The notes under the pieces: generated by a model
Databases searched by the model: none
Told to the model about the DNA's origin: nothing
Seen by the model: only the letters and a program-made list of their open reading frames with translations
Shown: piece after piece, positions 60,148-64,000 of the stretch
How positions within the stretch are numbered: the stretch's first letter is position 1
How the letters are laid out: every line of letters begins with the position of its first letter
From: Actinoalloteichus_B caeruleus
GTDB taxonomy: Bacteria > Actinomycetota > Actinomycetes > Mycobacteriales > Pseudonocardiaceae
Reading direction: 5' to 3' (one strand)
DNA: 64,000 nt
Assembly: GCF_000718005.1 (NCBI RefSeq)
Contig: NZ_JODV01000018.1
Translations under genes and position numbers: made by a program

Positions 60148-61179
60148 CTACCGGCGAACCACCTCGAGGACGCACTCGGTGTCGGGGCGGACCCCGTGCC
60201 GGGCGCGTAGCAGCAATCCGGCTCGGTCGAGGAGAGCCGAGTACTCGTGTTCGGTGCGTTGACGTCCGCCGCACATCGCCGCCATCCACACGTCCAACGC
60301 GGGGATCACCGGGGTGCGGTCCCGAGCCGAGGGAACGAAGCCGATCACCAGCAGCCGGGCGCCCTCCCGCAGCACGGGGACGAGCGATCGGAGCAGGGAG
60401 ACGGCGTCCTCGTCGTCGAGGCACGGCAGCACGTGGCACAACAGGTAGACGTCCCCGTCCTGGGGGAGGACCTCGCCGTCGGGCAGGCGGCAGCGGGAAC
60501 GCACCCCCGACCGCCGCAGCTCCTCGGCGACCTGCTCCCGAGCCGCCGTGGGCACGCCGACCAGCGTCCCCACGAGGTGCGGTTGGGCGGCGAGCAGCGC
60601 CGTGAGGAGGCGCGCGCCCCCCGCGCCCACGTCGACCACGTGGCGCGCTGAGGGGAGATCCACCGAGGCCGGGACGAGTTCCGCGGCGACGCTGGCCCCC
60701 ATCGCCCGCCCCACCGCGCCGGCCAGGGCCGGCGCCTGCGCGAGGTGGTCGAACACGGACGAGCCGTGCACCGCCGCGAAGGCGGACTCCCCGGTGCGCA
60801 GGGTGTGCTCGGCGGCGGACCACGCGGCCAACACCGGGGCCGTGTTCGCCAGTTCGAGAAGACCACCCAGCGACCCCGGCCCCTCCGCCAGCAGTTCTCC
60901 CGTGTCCGACAGGGCGAAGTGGTGTGGTGGGTCCTCCACGAACACGCCAGCCGCCTCTCCGGCGCGCAGGAACCGCGACAGCGTCGCCGGATCGGTCCCG
61001 GTCCGGTGGGCGAGTTCGTCGACGGAGGGCCGGTCCCTGGCCATCTCCCGGACGACGCCCGCCCTGACCAGAGCGGCGAGTGCCTGTCCCAGGCATCCCG
61101 CGGCGAAGAACCGGGCGAGCCGCAACGCCCCGGACGAGTCGGGAACCTGGGCCGGGCACGGGCGGGGGGATGCGGTCAC
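60148..61179 (-). CDS. O-methyltransferase-family protein lacking the catalytic His
   Basis: A 343-residue member of the plant/bacterial O-methyltransferase family (Methyltransf_2). The N-terminal helical dimerisation domain is present (LARFFAAGCLGQALAALVRAG, split as LARFFAAG and LGQALAALV), followed by SAM motif VVDVGAGGARLLTALLA and the C-terminal MCGGRQRTEHEYSALLDRAG. In the family, the general base lies in LHDWDDE; here the segment is VLPCLDDEDA, so the His is Pro. Such changes occur in members that do other chemistry, for example RdmB-like hydroxylases. GTG at 61179 has GAGGAG upstream. It follows the PLP enzyme gene by 47 bp on the same strand. Confidence 0.85.
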   Translation of the reverse strand: MTASPRPCPAQVPDSSGALRLARFFAAGCLGQALAALVRAGVVREMARDRPSVDELAHRTGTDPATLSRFLRAGEAAGVFVEDPPHHFALSDTGELLAEGPGSLGGLLELANTAPVLAAWSAAEHTLRTGESAFAAVHGSSVFDHLAQAPALAGAVGRAMGASVAAELVPASVDLPSARHVVDVGAGGARLLTALLAAQPHLVGTLVGVPTAAREQVAEELRRSGVRSRCRLPDGEVLPQDGDVYLLCHVLPCLDDEDAVSLLRSLVPVLREGARLLVIGFVPSARDRTPVIPALDVWMAAMCGGRQRTEHEYSALLDRAGLLLRARHGVRPDTECVLEVVRR

Positions 61180-61226
61180 CTCGAACTCCTCGGGGTGTCG
61201 GTCCTGGAGGGCCGGCGGGTGCCGGC

Positions 61227-62918
61227 TCACTCCGGGACGTGGCGGAGGCGGAGGCCGGCGAGGGGACCGGTGCGGGAGGTGACGGAGCGGTCGAACTCCG
61301 CCTTGGCGGTGGCCATCCGGTCCGCGATCGCCGCGACGGTCACCTCGTCGTGGTGGGGCGAGTTGGGGAGCAGGCGCAGCGCCGACAGCGGATGGCCGTG
61401 CGCGCCGTGCGTGAACGCGGGCAGGAATCCCAGCACGATCGGCGCGGCGACCTCGTGCTGGGGGTCCAGCCCAGCCAGGCGCTGGTAGAGGGCCTGCGTG
61501 TAACGGTTGGCGTCGTCGACGAGCAGGGGTTCCGCCCGGCCCAGTTCCGCGAAGGTGGCCGGGCCCCCCGGCGCCACCGGCCAGAACACCGACGCCATCC
61601 CGGGGCTCGTGGGGTTCACCAGTTCGTAGCCGAACTCCGGGAGGTGCGCGCGGAACACGTTGTTCATCGCGGTGACGTGGGCGAGGTGGACCCGGAACCC
61701 GGTCCTCCCCACGCTGTGGAGCGCGGCGAAGGCCGCGAGGATTCCCGCCGCGCCCCGGGAGTGCTCGATGGTGTGGTGCAGTACCAGGTTGCCGCCCCAC
61801 GGCCGCCACTCGGCGGTGTGCGGGTCCTCGTGCAGGGTGTGCAGCTCGGCGGCGTTCCTGGCCAGGAAGGCACTGGAGGGGTAGGGGCAGAAGCCGGCCT
61901 TGTGGAAGTCGGCCGTCATCGAGTCCGCCCAGGCCGCCTCCGCGACGAGGTCGCTGACCTCGCGGAGGGCGGCGAGCGTCACCGGGTCGATCTCCAACGG
62001 GTTGCCGGGGAAGTCGTAGTCGCGGAAGAACAACCACGGCCAGCCGTGCGCGGTGTCGAAGTGCAGGTAAGGCCGGTAGGGCAGCGAACCGCTCAGACTG
62101 CTCAGGCCGGCGGCGACCAGGCCGACCGGATCGATGGTGTGGTCCATGATGCTCCCGCCGGAGAGCACCACGCAGGCCACCGGAGTTCCCCGTGCGACCA
62201 GGTCGGCCACCGTGGTGAGGACCCGCTCGGCGGTGGTCGCCCGGTCCCGTCCCGGTGCCGGCACGCGCACGCACGCCTCCGAACCCAGCCCGAGGAGAGC
62301 GCACACCGGCTCCACGCTGTCGTGGTTGTGCTCGGTCGTGACCACCACCGGCGCGGCCCCACCGGCCAGCCCGCGCCGGCCGGACTCGGGCAGGCACCGG
62401 TTCAGCCCGATCCGGACGGCGTACATCAGACCGGCCTTGCCGCCGAAGGAGAAGGTGCCGCCCGCGTCGTCGCGTGGCCAGCCAGCCAGGTCGGCGAGCT
62501 GTCGGACCAGCTGGCGTTCGATCTCGAGCGTGCCACCGGCCAGGAGGTCCCACAGCGCGTTGGGGGTGTAGAGCTGGGCCAGCGTGGCCGCGGTCACCGC
62601 GTCGAACAGCGGGACCGGGAAGATGTTGAACAGGTTGCCGGGGGCGTGGGCGCGCAGTTGCGCGCCCAGCCCGGCGGTCACCCCGCGCAACACCAGGTCG
62701 GGGTCGGACATGTGCTCGGGCACCGCCTCGAAGTCCCGCAGCCAGCCGAGGTCGGGAGGAGCCGTGCCCAGCCAGGCACCGTCGGGATGGGAGGGCACGG
62801 CCAGCGTGCGGAGCGCGTGGCTGAGCCGTTCGGGAAGCTGACCTCGGTTGTGCTCCGTGGGATGCAGCGTGCGGTGACGCAGTTCGGTCAGCGTCTCGAC
62901 GAATTCCCTGCTGGGCAT
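61227..62918 (-). CDS. PLP-dependent group II decarboxylase-like enzyme
   Basis: A 563-residue fold I PLP enzyme. Features: GGTFSFGGKAGLMYAVRIGL (family: cofactor-phosphate glycine loop), VVVTTEHNHDSVEPVCALLG (aromatic-stacking His), LHFDTAHGWPWLFF with the pyridine-binding Asp, and the PLP lysine in DSMTADFHKAGFCPYPSSA. It is longer than typical aromatic amino acid decarboxylases and the C-terminal domain (TAMNNVFRAHLPEFGYEL...) is somewhat divergent. It could decarboxylate an aromatic or basic amino acid, or carry out another PLP reaction. It lies between the Pictet-Spenglerase-like and the methyltransferase-like genes, 20 bp from the former, so it probably prepares or modifies the amine for ring closure. 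Confidence 0.8.
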   Translation of the reverse strand: MPSREFVETLTELRHRTLHPTEHNRGQLPERLSHALRTLAVPSHPDGAWLGTAPPDLGWLRDFEAVPEHMSDPDLVLRGVTAGLGAQLRAHAPGNLFNIFPVPLFDAVTAATLAQLYTPNALWDLLAGGTLEIERQLVRQLADLAGWPRDDAGGTFSFGGKAGLMYAVRIGLNRCLPESGRRGLAGGAAPVVVTTEHNHDSVEPVCALLGLGSEACVRVPAPGRDRATTAERVLTTVADLVARGTPVACVVLSGGSIMDHTIDPVGLVAAGLSSLSGSLPYRPYLHFDTAHGWPWLFFRDYDFPGNPLEIDPVTLAALREVSDLVAEAAWADSMTADFHKAGFCPYPSSAFLARNAAELHTLHEDPHTAEWRPWGGNLVLHHTIEHSRGAAGILAAFAALHSVGRTGFRVHLAHVTAMNNVFRAHLPEFGYELVNPTSPGMASVFWPVAPGGPATFAELGRAEPLLVDDANRYTQALYQRLAGLDPQHEVAAPIVLGFLPAFTHGAHGHPLSALRLLPNSPHHDEVTVAAIADRMATAKAEFDRSVTSRTGPLAGLRLRHVPE

Positions 62919-62938
62919 GGCTGACTCCTTCGACCGGA

Positions 62939-63883
62939 TCAGACGGTCGCGTAGGCGTGGTCGGCGCCGGCTCGCCAGGGAAAGAAGTGCAGGTTCCAGG
63001 TGTTCAGGACGTTGGCGTACAGCGCGAGCGCGTTGATCAGGGCGAAGTACTCGTCACGCGTCTCCACGCCGGGCAGCGTCTCCAGGACGCGTTGGGTGAA
63101 GTCCCACAAGGTGTTGAGCCCGGTGTAGCCGAGGAACTCGGCGGGCGTCTTGATCAGCATCGGTGTGATGCGGAGGAGGTCGGTGAGGGAGATGTCGGTG
63201 GTGCGGGACATCGTCACCAGGCCGTTGAGGGCGGAGTAGCCCAGCGGCCGCACCTCGCCGTTGAGGAAGACGAGCGTGGAGAAGTACTGGTCGTAACTAC
63301 CGGCGCGGCTGGCGATCCGCCCCTCGTGCATGGCGACGATCTCCTGGGGTGGATCGATCCACACCCGCGCGACCTCGTCGTGGATCTCCTCCACCAGTTT
63401 CTGCACGGCGGGGGAGTCCACCGGGGCGGTGCGCGGGAGCACGAAGTTCCGCACGTCCTCCCCCTTGCGCCGGACCCGGACCTCGATCACCTGCTTGCTG
63501 CTCCACGCCGCCTCCCAGCAGGCGCGGCCGGCGGCGCGCAAGGCCTCGACGTCCTCCGGTACCACGTGCCCGACCGGGGCGGCGGGGAGGTACTCGCTGA
63601 GCGGCCCGTACTTGACGGCGAGGTGTTGCAGCTGGGAGAGGAACACCGTTCCGTCCGGGGACTTCGTCCGGTCCTCCTTGTACTCGGCGCGGGTGTAGAC
63701 GAGCTGGTGGTGGGGAACGAGGTGGTAGAGGTGGTTCCCGGATACCAGTGCGTGATTCTGGAGGCTGTTGTACGGGAGCAGTTCGTTCCACAGCAGATCC
63801 GCCAGCCGCGGATTGCGTTCCTCGTTCAGGTCGGCGGTGACGGTGATTCCGGGCTGCACCCATTCGATCTCGATCTGCCGCAT
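62939..63883 (-). CDS. Cucumopine synthase/KslB/StnK2-like protein (candidate Pictet-Spenglerase)
   Basis: A 314-residue protein. The N-terminal part (IEIEWVQPGITVTADLNEE, PRLADLLWNELLPYNSLQ, NHALVSGNHLYHLVPHH) has the look of the cyclophilin-like beta barrel of cucumopine synthase and related bacterial proteins. The C-terminal 120 residues are helical (GYSALNGLVTMSRTTDISLTDLLR, ALALYANVLNTWNLHFFPWR), fitting the helical bundle of that family. Known relatives include KslB (kitasetaline) and StnK2 (streptonigrin), which close beta-carboline rings by a Pictet-Spengler reaction. The assignment is from memory of the fold pattern and is not certain. ATG at 63883 has AAGGAACAGC upstream. It starts this operon, so an alkaloid product is suggested. 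Confidence 0.5.
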   Translation of the reverse strand: MRQIEIEWVQPGITVTADLNEERNPRLADLLWNELLPYNSLQNHALVSGNHLYHLVPHHQLVYTRAEYKEDRTKSPDGTVFLSQLQHLAVKYGPLSEYLPAAPVGHVVPEDVEALRAAGRACWEAAWSSKQVIEVRVRRKGEDVRNFVLPRTAPVDSPAVQKLVEEIHDEVARVWIDPPQEIVAMHEGRIASRAGSYDQYFSTLVFLNGEVRPLGYSALNGLVTMSRTTDISLTDLLRITPMLIKTPAEFLGYTGLNTLWDFTQRVLETLPGVETRDEYFALINALALYANVLNTWNLHFFPWRAGADHAYATV

Positions 63884-64000
63884 GCTGTTCCTTATCTTCT
63901 AAGTCGGGTCTGTTCTGGTCAGTCGTAAGATCGGGAGGGCCCGGGGACTTCGGGTGTGGCTGTCATGTGGTCGCCGTTGGTGTGGCTTGAAAGGATTGGC
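63884..64000. other. Window edge: promoter region of the alkaloid-type operon
   Basis: The last 117 bp contain the leader of the minus-strand operon, less GC-rich than the genes. On the plus strand an ATG at 63965 opens a frame (MWSPLVWLERIG) that runs to the edge; too short to judge. Confidence 0.4.

Noticed and set aside
60148..62553. A single 801-residue protein spanning the O-methyltransferase-like and PLP genes
   Set aside because: Its N-terminal half is an out-of-frame shadow of the PLP gene; a GTG with GAGGAG at 61179 gives the normal family length.

Overview
The window is very GC-rich DNA with strong G/C preference at third codon positions, many GTG starts and 4-bp ATGA/GTGA gene overlaps. 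This points to a high-GC actinomycete (Streptomyces-like or Pseudonocardiales; the sequence does not settle which). About two thirds of it is specialised metabolism and the rest is catabolism, transport and regulation.

1-9.1 kb: the end of a dipeptide/oligopeptide ABC operon (dppB fragment, dppC, dppD, dppF) runs into a TauE/SafE-type exporter. An erythromycin-esterase-like gene faces it. Then comes a minus-strand sugar-acid module: a D-2-hydroxyacid dehydrogenase, a glucarate-dehydratase-like enolase-superfamily enzyme and an IclR regulator. 9.1-21 kb: a RibD/DHFR-like protein with an operator-like element upstream, a divergent leaderless pair (a LysR effector-domain protein without HTH, and a DUF5997 protein), a frameshifted MmyB-type regulator relic, a TetR gene with an excellent palindromic operator facing a 2-oxoacid dehydrogenase operon (E1 alpha, E1 beta, E2), and a molybdenum hydroxylase operon in which the [2Fe-2S] and molybdopterin subunits are fused.

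21-33 kb: a desferrioxamine-type siderophore locus: VOC protein, GNAT, penicillin-acylase-family Ntn hydrolase, DesA-like decarboxylase, DesC-like acyltransferase, DesD-like NIS synthetase and a pair of fused ABC exporters. The expected amine N-hydroxylase (desB) is missing. Between desA and desC lies only a 104-codon ORF that begins like DesB and overlaps both neighbours as an operon gene would, which looks like a gutted desB.

33-53 kb: the most unusual region. It holds a lone condensation domain ending in a carrier domain without its serine, a BtrK/diaminopimelate-decarboxylase-like PLP enzyme, an NDK-fold protein, and a five-gene coupled operon (MoaA-like radical SAM, degenerate aldo/keto reductase, carbamoyltransferase, small unknown, NUDIX). 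Opposing it is a second operon: transglutaminase-like protein, FkbH with its own ACP, and a PKS-type dehydratase fused to FkbM. Then follow a histidine phosphatase, an NTP_transf_5 nucleotidyltransferase and a lone adenylation enzyme. There is no ketosynthase, acyltransferase or thioesterase, so it does not match a standard PKS/NRPS. I infer a dissociated, carrier-protein-based pathway, probably starting from a glycerate unit.

53-64 kb: a 74-nt tRNA with anticodon CAA followed by a strong hairpin marks the boundary to a tailoring-rich cluster: three related cytochromes P450, three methyltransferases (one O-methyltransferase-like protein without the family's catalytic His), a group II PLP decarboxylase-like enzyme and, at the edge, a protein resembling the cucumopine synthase/KslB-StnK2 Pictet-Spenglerase family. 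That suggests an alkaloid pathway that continues beyond the window.
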